A DNA stretch of 64,000 nt, taken from NCBI GenBank assembly GCA_000688775.2, contig CP007628.2, positions 1,240,001 to 1,304,000 of the forward strand. Direction: 5' to 3'. Shown here piece by piece: positions 18,273 through 27,543 of this stretch; position 1 is the stretch's first letter, and each line of letters begins with the position of its first letter. The notes under the pieces are model-generated. The model had not been told where the DNA came from, did no database searches, and saw only the letters and a list, made by a program, of their open reading frames with translations. A program made the translations under genes and the position numbers. The DNA is from Streptococcus sp. VT 162 (GTDB lineage Bacteria > Bacillota > Bacilli > Lactobacillales > Streptococcaceae).

Positions 18273-20249
18273 TTATGCTTGTGGCTTGCGAAGGTAACCA
18301 AAGAGGATTCCACTGACTACCGCTCCAATCAATACATATACCAAGTAAAGAATTGGATTGTTTGTCAAAGCGATAACGAAGATTCCTCCGTGAGGAGCCA
18401 TGAGTTTAAGACCAGATAAACCTACAAGTGCACCTGTTAGTGCAGAACCTACGATAAAGCTTGGGATAGCGCGAGCTGGATCAGCAGCACCAAATGGAAT
18501 CGCTCCTTCTGTGATGAAGGAAAGCCCCATGACAATGTTTGTAATTCCAGAGTCACGCTCTTCTTGCGTAAATTTGTTCTTGTAAAGAATAGTTGCTACA
18601 AATACTGCTAAAGGAGGAACCATACCAGCAGCCATAACCGCTGCCATAACAGTTGAACCACCACTTGTCAATGAATCAGCTAAAGAAAGCGTACCTACAG
18701 TATAGGCGGCTTTATTGACTGGTCCGCCCATATCAACAGCCATCATACCTCCAACCAAGAGACCGAGAAAGACTGCTGAGGTGCCTTCCAAGCTCGTAAG
18801 GAAGTTATTAAGAGATGTATTAATAGCTGACATTGGAATATTAACCGCCAACATAGCAAATCCTGTAAGAGCAACACCTAGCAAAGGAAGAAGAAGGATT
18901 GACTTCACTCCTTCAAGTGAACGAGGAACCTTAATATATTTTTTTAGCAAGAGCACGATACCACCAGCTAAGAAACCACCTACTAGAGCTCCGAGGAATC
19001 CAGATGATACTTGAGAGTTAGCCAGAGATTGCAAGATTTCTTGAACTTCTTTTGGAGTTTTATCCGCAAGATCTTTATATATAGGGATATTTCCATATGC
19101 AATACCTGCTTTAGCAATTGCACCTGCCACAAAACCAGCCACCAATCCTGGTTTTTCAGCAATAGAGTAAGCAATATAAGCGGCTAATACAGGAACCATG
19201 AAACCGAAGGCTGCTCCGCCAATCTGATTGAATAGAGCGGACAAACCATTATAACTCCCCAAGTGACTCAATTGGTCTTTAGGAACTCCTTGGTCGAGCA
19301 AGAATGAGATGGCAATCATAATCCCGCCACCAATAACGAATGGCAACATTTGAGAAACACCACTCATTAGGTGTTTATAGAAAGCAGCACCAAGGCTTAG
19401 CTTCTCATTGTTTTCTTCTACTGCTCCACCATTAGCGGCCTTGTAAACTTCAGCATTCCCTGAAAGAGCCAGATTGATAAGTTCTTCCGTCTTACGAATA
19501 CCATCTGCAACGGGTCGTTTAATTAACGGTTTGCCGTCAAAACGATTCATCTCAACTGCCTTGTCTGCTGCGATAATCACGGCTTTAGCCTTGCGGATAT
19601 CTTCTGCTGTCAATTTGTTGCCAACACCGCTAGCACCGTTGGTTTCAACCTTGATGCCAACACCCATTTCAGCAGCCACTTTTTGAAGGGCTTCTTGGGC
19701 CATGTAAGTATGGGCAATACCTGTTGTACAAGCCGTAACAGCAACGATAAAGTCAGCAGATTCATTTACAGGTGCTTGAACAGGTTCCTCAGCTTTTTCT
19801 GAAGCTTGGTCAAAGAGTTCAATGACTTGGTCAGCAGATGTTACTTGACGAAGTTTGTCAGCGAAACCGTCTTTCATCAAGTATTGAGACAATTCTGCCA
19901 AGGCTGCTAAGTGAGTATCATTGGCACCTTCTGGAGCCGCAATCATGAAGAAGAGATCAGTTGGTTGCCCATCCAAACTCTCATAGTCAACACCCTTGTT
20001 TGACTTAGCAAAAAGAACTGTCGCTTCTTTTACAGCAGAGTTCTTGCTGTGTGGCATAGCAATTCCGTCACCCAAACCAGTGGAAGTGAGAGCTTCACGC
20101 GCCATAATTCCTTCTTTAAAGGTTTCAAAATCTGTCACATAACCGTGATCTACCAAGCTTTTAATCATCTCTTCAATGACAGCATTTTTTTCAGTTGCCT
20201 GCAAATCCAGCAACATAACATCTTTTCTCAATAAGTCTTGAATTTTCAT
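18273..20249 (-). CDS. fruA: Fructose-specific PTS enzyme IIABC
   Basis: The 658-residue transporter phosphorylates fructose to fructose 1-phosphate during uptake. IIA (about 1-150) has the phospho-His in MPHSKN. IIB (about 168-265) has the phospho-Cys in [10 protein letters not shown]. The membrane IIC domain (about 290-655) has eight or more hydrophobic segments. Its ATG overlaps the fruK stop by 4 bp. It is the last gene of fruR-fruK-fruA, whose promoter region holds a cre site. Confidence 0.96.
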   Translation of the reverse strand: MKIQDLLRKDVMLLDLQATEKNAVIEEMIKSLVDHGYVTDFETFKEGIMAREALTSTGLGDGIAMPHSKNSAVKEATVLFAKSNKGVDYESLDGQPTDLFFMIAAPEGANDTHLAALAELSQYLMKDGFADKLRQVTSADQVIELFDQASEKAEEPVQAPVNESADFIVAVTACTTGIAHTYMAQEALQKVAAEMGVGIKVETNGASGVGNKLTAEDIRKAKAVIIAADKAVEMNRFDGKPLIKRPVADGIRKTEELINLALSGNAEVYKAANGGAVEENNEKLSLGAAFYKHLMSGVSQMLPFVIGGGIMIAISFLLDQGVPKDQLSHLGSYNGLSALFNQIGGAAFGFMVPVLAAYIAYSIAEKPGLVAGFVAGAIAKAGIAYGNIPIYKDLADKTPKEVQEILQSLANSQVSSGFLGALVGGFLAGGIVLLLKKYIKVPRSLEGVKSILLLPLLGVALTGFAMLAVNIPMSAINTSLNNFLTSLEGTSAVFLGLLVGGMMAVDMGGPVNKAAYTVGTLSLADSLTSGGSTVMAAVMAAGMVPPLAVFVATILYKNKFTQEERDSGITNIVMGLSFITEGAIPFGAADPARAIPSFIVGSALTGALVGLSGLKLMAPHGGIFVIALTNNPILYLVYVLIGAVVSGILFGYLRKPQA

Positions 20250-21157
20250 CGTTTTTCTACCTCAACTTTTTCATATGTTTCTTTAATAAATTCCACTGTT
20301 GCCAAGTCATCCGAGAAGGTCGTTGCTGTTCCACAAGCTACTCCCCATTTGAAGGCTTCTACTGCGTCTTTTGATTTGACAAATTCACCTGTAAACCCAG
20401 CAACCATTGAGTCGCCAGCTCCGACAGAGTTTTTCACTGTTCCCTTGATGGGTTTAGCGAAGTAAGCTCCCTCAGATGTGACAAGAAGGGCCCCGTCCCC
20501 AGCCATAGAGATAATGACGTTTTGAGCACCTTTAGCCAGTAACTCTCGCGCGTAGTTCTCGATTTCATCTAAACTTTCGAGTTTCACTCCAAAGATAGCT
20601 CCAAGTTCGTGATTATTTGGTTTAACCAAAAGTGGCTGGTAGTCCAAACTATCAATCAAGGTCTGTCCTTCAAAGTCACAAACCACTTGCGCACCAGTCT
20701 GGCGTGTCAAGGCAATCAAATCTTTGTAGATAACATTACCTAGATTCTTAGCACTTGAACCTGCAAACACCACCGTATCTTCTGCAGTCAAACTAGACAA
20801 AATAGCTTTCAACTCTTCTAGCTGAGCCGGTTCCACATTTGGACCAGTCCCGTTGATTTCTGTTTCTTGGTCTGCTTTAATCTTGACATTGATGCGAGTA
20901 TCTTCTGCTACTTGGACAAAACGAGTTTCGATTTCTTCCTCTGAAAGGGTATCTGTGATAAATTTACCAGTAAATCCTCCGATAAATCCAGTCGCTGTAT
21001 TGGGAATACCCAAGCGTTTCAAGACACGACTGACATTGATTCCTTTCCCACCAGCAAACTTATCATCACTATCCATACGATTGACACTACCAACTTTTAC
21101 TTTATCCAAGCGCACGATATAGTCAATGGATGGATTGAGTGTGACTGTATAAATCAT
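20246..21157 (-). CDS. fruK: 1-phosphofructokinase
   Basis: The 303-residue PfkB-family kinase converts fructose 1-phosphate to fructose 1,6-bisphosphate. It shows the GGKGINVSRVL signature and the catalytic-base motif VGAGDSMVAGF near residue 250. Its start overlaps the fruR stop (ATGA) and its stop overlaps the fruA start, so all three genes are translationally coupled. Confidence 0.95.
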   Translation of the reverse strand: MIYTVTLNPSIDYIVRLDKVKVGSVNRMDSDDKFAGGKGINVSRVLKRLGIPNTATGFIGGFTGKFITDTLSEEEIETRFVQVAEDTRINVKIKADQETEINGTGPNVEPAQLEELKAILSSLTAEDTVVFAGSSAKNLGNVIYKDLIALTRQTGAQVVCDFEGQTLIDSLDYQPLLVKPNNHELGAIFGVKLESLDEIENYARELLAKGAQNVIISMAGDGALLVTSEGAYFAKPIKGTVKNSVGAGDSMVAGFTGEFVKSKDAVEAFKWGVACGTATTFSDDLATVEFIKETYEKVEVEKR

Positions 21158-21894
21158 ACTTCTATTACCTCCGTTTTCTTCTTAATAGCCTGCAAGAGCT
21201 CATGCCCTTGACTTGTGACGACAATAGCGCGTTTGAGAGGTGCTACCTTGGCAAAGCAAGTTTGTCCAATCTTAGACGAATCGACTAAGACATAGGTTTG
21301 TTTGGCATTCTCTAAAATAGCACGCTTAACGGCTCCCTCCTCCATATCAGGAGTCGTATAATAACCATCGTCTACACCATTCATCCCAATAAAGGCACGG
21401 TCAAAGTGCAATTGATTGATTTGGTTAAGAGCAACACCACCGATACATGCATCTGTTGCCATTTTGACACTTCCTCCAACCATGACAGTTGGAATCTGTT
21501 TTTCAACCAACTGAACCGCATGGTGAATGGAGTTGGTCACAACTGTGATATTCTTATTAACCAATTCCTTGATTAAAAAAGCAGTTGTCGTTCCAGCATC
21601 GATAAAAATAACATCTTTTTCCTTAATAAGAGAGGCTGCTTTCTGAGCCAGTAGCTTCTTCTCTTGAAGGTTTTTGACAGATTTTTCTTGAATGGTTTCT
21701 TCTTCCTGCAAGGAGTGGGGCAATTCTGCTCCACCATGCACCCGGCGAAGCTTATTTTCTGCTTCCAACTCATCCAAATCCCTTCGAACCGTTGATTCTG
21801 ATGTTTCTAATAGACTAACCAATTTTTCTAAGGAAACTACATGATGTTGATTTAACTCCTCTAAAATCAGTTGCTTCCGCTCAGTTTTTAACAC
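21154..21894 (-). CDS. fruR: DeoR-family repressor of the fructose operon
   Basis: The 246-residue regulator has an N-terminal winged HTH (about 5-57, with TSESTVRRDLDEL) and a sugar-phosphate-binding DeoRC domain (about 75-235, with DAGTTT). It is expected to sense fructose 1-phosphate and autoregulate the operon. GTG 21894 has AGGAGG at 7-nt spacing. A TTG one codon earlier is too close. The promoter is TTGACT, 17 bp, TAGAAT with TGC extension, and a cre site lies between the promoter and the start. Confidence 0.93.
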   Translation of the reverse strand: MLKTERKQLILEELNQHHVVSLEKLVSLLETSESTVRRDLDELEAENKLRRVHGGAELPHSLQEEETIQEKSVKNLQEKKLLAQKAASLIKEKDVIFIDAGTTTAFLIKELVNKNITVVTNSIHHAVQLVEKQIPTVMVGGSVKMATDACIGGVALNQINQLHFDRAFIGMNGVDDGYYTTPDMEEGAVKRAILENAKQTYVLVDSSKIGQTCFAKVAPLKRAIVVTSQGHELLQAIKKKTEVIEV

Positions 21895-21906
21895 CAAATC
21901 ACCTCC

Positions 21907-21920
21907 TGTTATCGTTTACA
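21907..21920. promoter_or_regulatory. cre (CcpA-binding) site of the fructose operon
   Basis: TGTAAACGATAACA on the minus strand matches the cre consensus TGNAANCGNNNNCA at every fixed position. It lies downstream of the -10 and just before the ribosome site, a position at which CcpA blocks elongation or initiation. It predicts glucose repression of fructose uptake. Confidence 0.75.
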
Positions 21921-22011
21921 CTATTCATTCTAGCACAATTTCTGGCAAAGTCAAGCAATTTTTATCATTTTCTTTCAAATTCTATCATTTTTCTTATTTC
22001 CAAAATTTTTA

Positions 22012-22040
22012 TTGCAAGATAAGTGGCTTTATGGTAGACT
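22012..22040 (+). promoter_or_regulatory. Promoter of tRNA-Ser(GGA)
   Basis: TTGCAA (22012-22017), 17 bp, then TAGACT (22035-22040) with TGG extension, 15 bp before the tRNA. Confidence 0.65.
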
Positions 22041-22055
22041 ATTTGAGTAAGTATT

Positions 22056-22143
22056 GGAAGATTACTCAAGAGGCTTAAGAGGCCGTGTTGGAAACGCGGT
22101 AGGCGTGTAACAGCGTGCGTGGGTTCGAATCCCATGTCTTCCG
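22056..22143 (+). tRNA. tRNA-Ser (anticodon GGA)
   Basis: The 88-nt class II tRNA has a 7-bp acceptor stem (one G-U pair), anticodon loop TTGGAAA giving GGA, a long variable arm and T loop TTCGAAT. It reads UCC and UCU. No CCA is encoded. Confidence 0.95.
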
Positions 22144-22153
22144 TAGAAAAAAG

Positions 22154-22181
22154 AAAAACTGCACCTCAATGCAGTTTTTTT
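22154..22181 (+). terminator. Terminator of tRNA-Ser(GGA)
   Basis: AAAAACTGCA pairs with TGCAGTTTTT around a short loop and ends in a T run. Confidence 0.85.
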
Positions 22182-22260
22182 ATCGTTCTAAGAACAATAT
22201 CTAGAAATGAAAGGCTGAGTTACTCTAACTATCACATCACATTTTTCTGTATCCTTCCCT

Positions 22261-22322
22261 ATCCTAATTCATAAAAAAACAAGTAGTCTTAATAGACTAC
22301 TTGTTTTTTTATGAATTAGGAT
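22261..22322. terminator. Long perfect palindrome, bidirectional terminator of the lipoprotein gene
   Basis: Exact 29-nt arms (22261-22289 and 22294-22322) around TAAT form a hairpin with A/T-rich ends. The right arm reaches into the stop codon of the lipoprotein gene. The perfect symmetry beyond the core exceeds what termination needs. Confidence 0.85.
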
Positions 22323-23257
22323 TAGATATTGCTTTTATCTTTTTTATCTGAAGATTTGTCTGTTGATTTATCAGTAGATTTGTCTGTTGATTTGCTCTTA
22401 GATTTTGTAGAGTTCTTACGATCAACCTTATCATATCCCTCAGTAGTATCCATTAACTCAGTTGATAAAGTACGATAATCTTCTTGAGAAATCAGCCAGT
22501 TTCCATCCTTATCCTTGGTTAGTTTGATTTCTGTATCAAAATCTCCAGTAGTAAGAGGTGTAAGAGCAGCTTCAGCATCTACATCACTGTAGGTAGCAAA
22601 ATCTTTTCTGAAGAGGTGTTCGTAAATCCAATATGTCACCAATGTTTGGTAACGCTTGATGTCGACGTTTGAACCAGCTTGGTTGTACTTACCTAAGTTA
22701 TCGATACCACCAATAAGAATTGTTAGAACTTCTCGAATTGATGAAGTCAACCCTTTAGAATGCAACTTCTTAGAGTTAAAAGTAACAGTCGCAGTATTGC
22801 CTGATTCATCAACCTTCACATCTTTAACAGTGTAAGAACCGATATCTTGGAATAACTTGCGTTTCATCTTCAAGAAACCTGAAATGGTTTCTTCTGGAGT
22901 TTCTACAGGGAAATCTTTGTGCCATTGTACTGAGTAGGTAGATGCAGGTGAAAGACCTTCTTCTTTGATTTTTTCACTTGTTTGCACTGCAAAAATGGCC
23001 TCAGTCCATTTTTCATAGGTTTCGCCATAAATCTTCTTAAATCGACTAGAGTCGCTAGTGAGAACTGAGTCTAAGAGAATTTCAGCATCTTTTGTAACTT
23101 TTTCCTTAACTTCTTCTGCTTCATCTTTCTTCTCAACTTGTTCCGTATTCTCCTTGTTATCAGAAGATGCTTCAGATGACTGATTAGAAAATACAGAACA
23201 TGCACCCAAGACAACTGTTGAAAGTGCTAAGATACTTAGTAACTTGATCTTTTTCAT
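22322..23257 (-). CDS. Secreted lipoprotein of unknown function
   Basis: The 311-residue precursor has a type II signal peptide with lipobox LGAC (Cys20), a charged Ser/Glu/Lys linker (about 25-55), a globular domain (about 55-270) resembling the DUF5105-type lipoproteins, and a tail of repeated STDK units. It should be anchored on the outer membrane surface. AGGTG precedes ATG 23257. It lies alone between two tRNA genes and ends in a large palindromic terminator. Confidence 0.85.
   Translation of the reverse strand: MKKIKLLSILALSTVVLGACSVFSNQSSEASSDNKENTEQVEKKDEAEEVKEKVTKDAEILLDSVLTSDSSRFKKIYGETYEKWTEAIFAVQTSEKIKEEGLSPASTYSVQWHKDFPVETPEETISGFLKMKRKLFQDIGSYTVKDVKVDESGNTATVTFNSKKLHSKGLTSSIREVLTILIGGIDNLGKYNQAGSNVDIKRYQTLVTYWIYEHLFRKDFATYSDVDAEAALTPLTTGDFDTEIKLTKDKDGNWLISQEDYRTLSTELMDTTEGYDKVDRKNSTKSKSKSTDKSTDKSTDKSSDKKDKSNI
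22352..22396. repeat. 12-bp repeats coding for STDK units
   Basis: Three to four near-identical 12-bp units encode the Ser-Thr-Asp-Lys tail of the lipoprotein. Copy number could vary without a frameshift. Confidence 0.65.
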
Positions 23258-23336
23258 GTTTCACCTCATTATGAAAATTTACTCTTGGAGACCACCTCCA
23301 AGGATAGTTGCTTAGAAAAACACTGGGTTTATCTAA

Positions 23337-23447
23337 CGGAGAATGGGGGATTCGAACCCCCGCGCCAGTTACCCGACCTAACGATTTAGCAAACCGTCCT
23401 CTTCAGCTTTAGCAAACCGTCCTCTTCAGCCTCTTGAGTAATTCTCC
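23337..23447 (-). tRNA. tRNA-Ser (anticodon GCU) with an exact 23-nt internal duplication
   Basis: Acceptor stem GGAGAAT (7 bp), T arm with TTCGAAT, variable arm and anticodon loop TTGCTAA identify tRNA-Ser(GCU), which reads AGC and AGU. The gene is 111 nt instead of 88 because the 23 nt at 23385-23407 are repeated exactly at 23408-23430. The unit covers the end of the D loop, the D stem 3' strand, the anticodon stem 5' strand and the loop. Only one copy can pair with the anticodon-stem 3' strand. The product would have an oversized D region or be inactive. Without the insert the tRNA is perfect. Confidence 0.9.
23385..23430. repeat. Exact 23-bp tandem duplication inside the tRNA-Ser(GCU) gene
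   Basis: Two identical units, 23385-23407 and 23408-23430, each beginning TTTAGCAAACC on the plus strand and ending TCTTCAGC. The absence of any difference suggests a recent event or a clonal or assembly artefact. Confidence 0.97.
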
Positions 23448-23521
23448 ACTAACACACTAGAATAAATAGGATACTACAAAGGATACAATTTGGAAAAAAT
23501 CTACTGTATACCTGTTCATAA

Positions 23522-23866
23522 TGGAGCCGGTGGGAGTCGAACCCACGTCCAAACACCTGCTAACATATTTGTCTACAACCATAGGTTATGTATTGTTTTA
23601 ACAGTCCCTCGACACATAACTCAAGCCTAGGAACTGCGAGTCTATTAATCTCTTATCAAACCACTAGACAAGGCTTGATCGTATCTCGCTAATCATAAGA
23701 CCTGTTATTGAACACGAGCAATCCAAATCAGGTCACGCCTGCTGGTTTTTAGGCAGCTAGAGCGTAAGAAGTGTTATTTTTTGCAGTTATATTTAACTGA
23801 GCGTTTACGTCGCTACACGGGTTGCAAAATATGCCTCATAATGCCTGTCGAATCCGTAACGACCCC
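23522..23866 (-). ncRNA. ssrA: tmRNA (trans-translation RNA)
   Basis: The 345-nt RNA begins GGGGTCGTTACGG and ends CCGGCTCCA, so CCA is encoded. The tRNA-like ends pair and the T loop TTCGACT is present. The tag reading frame (23749-23784) encodes AKNNTSYALAA, the streptococcal degradation tag. It rescues stalled ribosomes with SmpB. Confidence 0.97.
23749..23784 (-). CDS. tmRNA tag peptide reading frame
   Basis: GCA resume codon through TAA encodes AKNNTSYALAA. It has no start codon because translation switches into it from a stalled message. Confidence 0.93.
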   Translation of the reverse strand, partial: AKNNTSYALAA

Positions 23867-23880
23867 AGGATGTTAGAACT

Positions 23881-23909
23881 ATTATAACCTATCTTCAAAA
23901 AAAATGCAA
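23881..23909 (-). promoter_or_regulatory. Promoter of ssrA
   Basis: On the minus strand TTGCAT (23904-23909), 17 bp, then TATAAT (23881-23886), 14 bp before the tmRNA 5' end. Confidence 0.8.
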
Positions 23910-23924
23910 AATCAAGCCGTTTCT

Positions 23925-24560
23925 TTAGAAAAGAACCCCTTTTAAGGCTTCTGATAAGGCTTGATAACCGGCTACACTTAGATGGAGGCCATCCGTTGTA
24001 TAGGCTGATTGAAGTTGCCCTTCTGAATCTGTCAAACTATCATAAATCGGCACAAAATCTACCTGCATATAGGCGGATGCTAGAGCCTCATAGGCTTGAT
24101 TCCATTCTCTAATCTTTTCATTGGTTCGGATATAAACAGTCTGCTTGTATTTCTCTCCCTCATTGACTGGCAAAATGGAAAGGAGCTTTATTTGTGACAG
24201 CGGATAATCTCGGGCAATCGATTGGATTACACGCTCAAGATTATCCAAAGCATCATTCATGGGAATATCTTTTCCAATATCATTTGTCCCTATTAGGAGA
24301 ACAATTTGATCCACAGCATCACCATACAGATGGGAATCAAGATTGTCTAGTAGAAACCCCGTCTGGTAACCTCGGATGCCTCGATTAACAATCGTCTTGG
24401 CAGTCCCAAACAACTCTTGAAGAGGGTAATATTCCACTATCGAATCACCAATAAAGATGATATCTGGCTCTAGAACAGATACTTGATTCAATTCACGATA
24501 CTTGGTTTGAATCTTTGCCTGCTCCTTTAAGAGCCAATTCTCTAATAACTGTACTGCCAC
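23925..24560 (-). CDS. SGNH/GDSL-type hydrolase
   Basis: The 211-residue protein has the SGNH blocks: FIGDSI (Ser), NRGIRGYQ (Gly), IGTNDIG (Asn) and DGLHLS (Asp/His). It resembles platelet-activating-factor acetylhydrolase-like esterases. No signal peptide is present, so it acts in the cytosol on an unknown ester. It begins at GTG 24560, one base after the HAD phosphatase stop, with GAAAGAGGG upstream, and is the last gene of an operon with the HAD and CapA-like genes. Confidence 0.87.
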   Translation of the reverse strand: MAVQLLENWLLKEQAKIQTKYRELNQVSVLEPDIIFIGDSIVEYYPLQELFGTAKTIVNRGIRGYQTGFLLDNLDSHLYGDAVDQIVLLIGTNDIGKDIPMNDALDNLERVIQSIARDYPLSQIKLLSILPVNEGEKYKQTVYIRTNEKIREWNQAYEALASAYMQVDFVPIYDSLTDSEGQLQSAYTTDGLHLSVAGYQALSEALKGVLF

Positions 24561-24561
24561 C

Positions 24562-25389
24562 CTATCCCTCTTTCTCTAACCAATTCTCTAGAACTTGATA
24601 CACACCCGCCTTGCTGTTGGCTGGTGCTAGGGCAGTCGCAACTGCCTTGACATTATCATCTGCATTTTCCATCGCATAGGCAATTCCAGCCAGCTCTAAC
24701 ATTTCGACATCGTTTTCACTATCACCAAAGGCCATGATTTGTTCCGATTTCAAATTCCAGCGCTTGAGTAATTCTTCTAATCCCCAGGCCTTGTGAACAC
24801 CAGCCTGTAGGATATCAATACAACCATAACCGCTGGAAACAGCTCTTACGCGTCCATTAAATAGGTCATTAATTTCCTGCAAAACAGAACTAGAGCGTTC
24901 TTTACCAACAACCATGCTCATCTTTAACACTCCACCGAAGAGGGCAGCTTGCAAGTCTTCCACAAAATTCATTCGTTGATAGAATTTTTCGATCATCTCT
25001 GGTGTCATAAATTTTTCTAGGTCTGTAAAAACAGTCCCTTTCTTGACAAAACCACCCTTCATACCTGTTACGACAAACTGATCTCGGCACTCTCTCCCTT
25101 TAAAATGAAATAAAGCCTTGTCAACCATAGCATCATCCCAGGTCTGCGCTTGAATCAGTCTATTGTTTTCAAAAATACGCGCCCCATTGGCAACGACTAG
25201 AACTACTCTACTCGCCAAGTGCTCCAGTAATTGCCTCATACGGTGAACTTCATTCCCCGTTGCAATGACAAAACGGATATCCCTTTGATCCAGCTGATCT
25301 AAAATCTTTTCCAAGCGGGGCAAATCTAGCTGCCCCCTCTGGTCTAACAAGGTTCCATCCATGTCTGTTGCAATTAATTTAATCGTCAT
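24562..25389 (-). CDS. Cof-type HAD phosphatase
   Basis: The 275-residue HAD IIB enzyme has motif I TDMDGTLLD, motif II with IATGN, a C2 cap (about 85-185), and motif IV GDSENDVEML. Such enzymes dephosphorylate sugar phosphates, flavin or cofactor phosphates with broad specificity. ATG 25389 has AAAGGAG at usable spacing; the ATG just before it is closer to the site and equally in frame. Confidence 0.9.
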   Translation of the reverse strand: MTIKLIATDMDGTLLDQRGQLDLPRLEKILDQLDQRDIRFVIATGNEVHRMRQLLEHLASRVVLVVANGARIFENNRLIQAQTWDDAMVDKALFHFKGRECRDQFVVTGMKGGFVKKGTVFTDLEKFMTPEMIEKFYQRMNFVEDLQAALFGGVLKMSMVVGKERSSSVLQEINDLFNGRVRAVSSGYGCIDILQAGVHKAWGLEELLKRWNLKSEQIMAFGDSENDVEMLELAGIAYAMENADDNVKAVATALAPANSKAGVYQVLENWLEKEG

Positions 25390-25412
25390 CATATCTCCTT
25401 TAGGGTGAGCAC

Positions 25413-26732
25413 CTACCACTTCAACCCTACATGTTCATTCATTTCTTTATAGGCCGTGTCAATTCGTTCTTTGGTCGCCTCGTCCAACTTGTCACGGTGA
25501 CTGCCTCCCTCAATGAAGTCCTCTAGGATATAGGTCTGATAGAGGAAGAGCGGATAGCCTTCTGGAGAGTAAGTTCCTTTGGGTGTTCGATTGACCCAAG
25601 TAGGATGCGCTTTGGCAGTTTCAATCCTAGTCTTGCCATCTTTTTTCTTAATGGTCACATCCATGAGAACACCGCGCTCCGTCCACTTGGCATTTTCCTC
25701 ATCTTGCATGGTTTCAATGCGCTGGTTTGAGAGGAAATTTCCCATGGAATAGATAATCAGTTTTTTGTCACCATCTTTTTCAACTGTTTCAGCGGGTTCA
25801 ACGACGTGAGGATGCCCTCCAAAGATAATATCAGCTCCCCAGTCAATCATCTTATGGTACAGTGTTTTCTGTTCTTCCGTTGGTTCTAGCTGGTACTCAA
25901 TTCCCATCTGAGGCATGATGACAGTAATATCCGCCTCCTTCTCAGCACGCTCGATTTCTGCCTTCATCTTATCTTCATTCAAATCAGAAAGATAGCGATT
26001 ATAGTCCTCTTGAGAGATATACTGCTCAATGCCATTAAAACCGTAGGAATAGGCCAGGAGAGCTACCTTGATACCATTGACTTCCTTGATGACTATAGGG
26101 GCTTGGTCACGGGATTCATGTGTGTAGACACCGATGGGTGTCATTCCAGCCTTTTCAATAGCTTGAGCCGTTGAAACCACTCCCTCAATTTGAGAATCCA
26201 AAATATGATTATGAGCCAAATCTAGAACTTGGTAACCTGCATCCTTGATCGCATCCATGACTTCTCCTGGTGCATTAAAGAGAGGATAACCTGCCAAATA
26301 GTGGTCCTTGTTCACTGTTCCTTCAAAGTCACCAATTACCAAATCCGCTTGCTTGAGCCAGGGTTTTACATACTCAAAATTTTCATGGAAATCATAGGTT
26401 CCATCTTCTTTAAGAGCTGTTCGGTAGATAGGGATATGGTAGAGAAGGTCGCCATTTGCCATGATACGCGCCGTCGTTTCGCCAGACTGATTTTCCTTGG
26501 ATTGACCAGATGTACTAGCAGAATCAAGAGTTTGACTACTAGGACTCGTTCCCTTACTACCTTGTACTGCTCGAACTAATAAGTTTCCCCCCATGGATAA
26601 GGCAACTGCAAGCAATAACACAATAATAAACTGGGCATTGGTCCAGGATTTATAATTCCGAAAGAAATCAACACTAGTTCTCCACACCCCATAAAGAGAG
26701 TCATGAGACCGTCTATCTTGTCGCTTTTCCAT
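25413..26732 (-). CDS. CapA/PgsA-family membrane-anchored metallophosphatase-like protein
   Basis: The 439-residue protein has one N-terminal membrane segment (about 34-54), a Ser/Thr-rich linker and a PGA_cap domain with DFEGTVN, AHNHILD, GGHPHVVEP and YSMGNFLSNQ, the metal-binding layout of calcineurin-like CapA proteins. CapA is needed for poly-gamma-glutamate capsule in Bacillus, but no capB or capC is here, so the surface substrate is unknown. AAGGGGGG precedes the ATG. The promoter has TGGTATAAT on the minus strand near 26775. Confidence 0.87.
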   Translation of the reverse strand: MEKRQDRRSHDSLYGVWRTSVDFFRNYKSWTNAQFIIVLLLAVALSMGGNLLVRAVQGSKGTSPSSQTLDSASTSGQSKENQSGETTARIMANGDLLYHIPIYRTALKEDGTYDFHENFEYVKPWLKQADLVIGDFEGTVNKDHYLAGYPLFNAPGEVMDAIKDAGYQVLDLAHNHILDSQIEGVVSTAQAIEKAGMTPIGVYTHESRDQAPIVIKEVNGIKVALLAYSYGFNGIEQYISQEDYNRYLSDLNEDKMKAEIERAEKEADITVIMPQMGIEYQLEPTEEQKTLYHKMIDWGADIIFGGHPHVVEPAETVEKDGDKKLIIYSMGNFLSNQRIETMQDEENAKWTERGVLMDVTIKKKDGKTRIETAKAHPTWVNRTPKGTYSPEGYPLFLYQTYILEDFIEGGSHRDKLDEATKERIDTAYKEMNEHVGLKW

Positions 26733-26887
26733 CTTTATTCCCCCCTTGCTTTTACTGCAAGTTTTTTCTTTTATTATACCACAGACAAAAGAGGAATACC
26801 GTTTATTATATTATTTTTTAGGAACTTCTGCGACTTTCTTTCTCGCCTATTTTGTGTTATCATGTAGAGGTAATGAAAGGAGAGAAA

Positions 26888-27499
26888 ATGTCTGCAATAG
26901 AACGTATTACAAAAGCTGCTCACTTAATTGATATGAACGATATTATCCGCGAGGGGAATCCTACTCTTCGCGCAGTTGCTGAGGAGGTTACTTTTCCACT
27001 GTCTGACCAGGAAATCATCCTTGGTGAAAAGATGATGCAATTCCTCAAACATTCCCAAGATCCTGTTATGGCTGAAAAGATGGGGCTCCGCGGTGGTGTT
27101 GGACTTGCTGCTCCCCAACTCGATATCTCAAAACGCGTTATTGCTGTTTTAGTGCCCAATATTGTGGAAGAAGGTGAAACTCCACAGGAAGCCTACGACC
27201 TGCAAGCTGTTATGTACAATCCAAAAATCGTCTCTCACTCTGTTCAAGATGCTGCTCTTGGCGAAGGAGAAGGTTGCCTATCTGTTGACCGTAACGTGCC
27301 AGGCTATGTTGTTCGTCATGCTCGTGTCACTGTTGATTATTTTGACAAGGACGGCGAAAAACACCGTATCAAGCTCAAAGGCTACAACTCTATCGTTGTC
27401 CAACACGAAATTGATCATCTAAACGGAATCATGTTTTACGATCGTATCAATGAAAAAGACCCATTTGCTGTCAAAGATGGACTCCTCATCCTCGAATAA
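26888..27499 (+). CDS. def: Peptide deformylase
   Basis: The 203-residue metalloenzyme removes the formyl group from new proteins. It shows all three motifs: [15 protein letters not shown] (Cys ligand) and QHEIDHLNG (two His ligands and catalytic Glu). The length is typical of type 2 Gram-positive deformylase. I chose ATG 26888 with GAAAGGAG upstream, since the longer frame starting at 26852 reads through the promoter (TGTTATCAT). It is the target of actinonin. Confidence 0.96.
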   Translation: MSAIERITKAAHLIDMNDIIREGNPTLRAVAEEVTFPLSDQEIILGEKMMQFLKHSQDPVMAEKMGLRGGVGLAAPQLDISKRVIAVLVPNIVEEGETPQEAYDLQAVMYNPKIVSHSVQDAALGEGEGCLSVDRNVPGYVVRHARVTVDYFDKDGEKHRIKLKGYNSIVVQHEIDHLNGIMFYDRINEKDPFAVKDGLLILE

Positions 27500-27501
27500 A
27501 G

Positions 27502-27527
27502 AAAATCCCGTTGCAAGACGGGGTTTT
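27502..27527 (+). terminator. Terminator of def
   Basis: AAAATCCCGT pairs with ACGGGGTTTT (one wobble). The hairpin's right arm overlaps the promoter region of rlmB. Confidence 0.75.
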
Positions 27528-27537
27528 GTGTTATAAT
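27511..27537 (+). promoter_or_regulatory. Promoter abutting the rlmB start codon
   Basis: TTGCAA (27511-27516), 15 bp, TATAAT (27532-27537) with TGT extension. The -10 ends 6 nt before ATG 27544, so the transcript should be leaderless. Confidence 0.6.
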
Positions 27538-27543
27538 AGAGGC

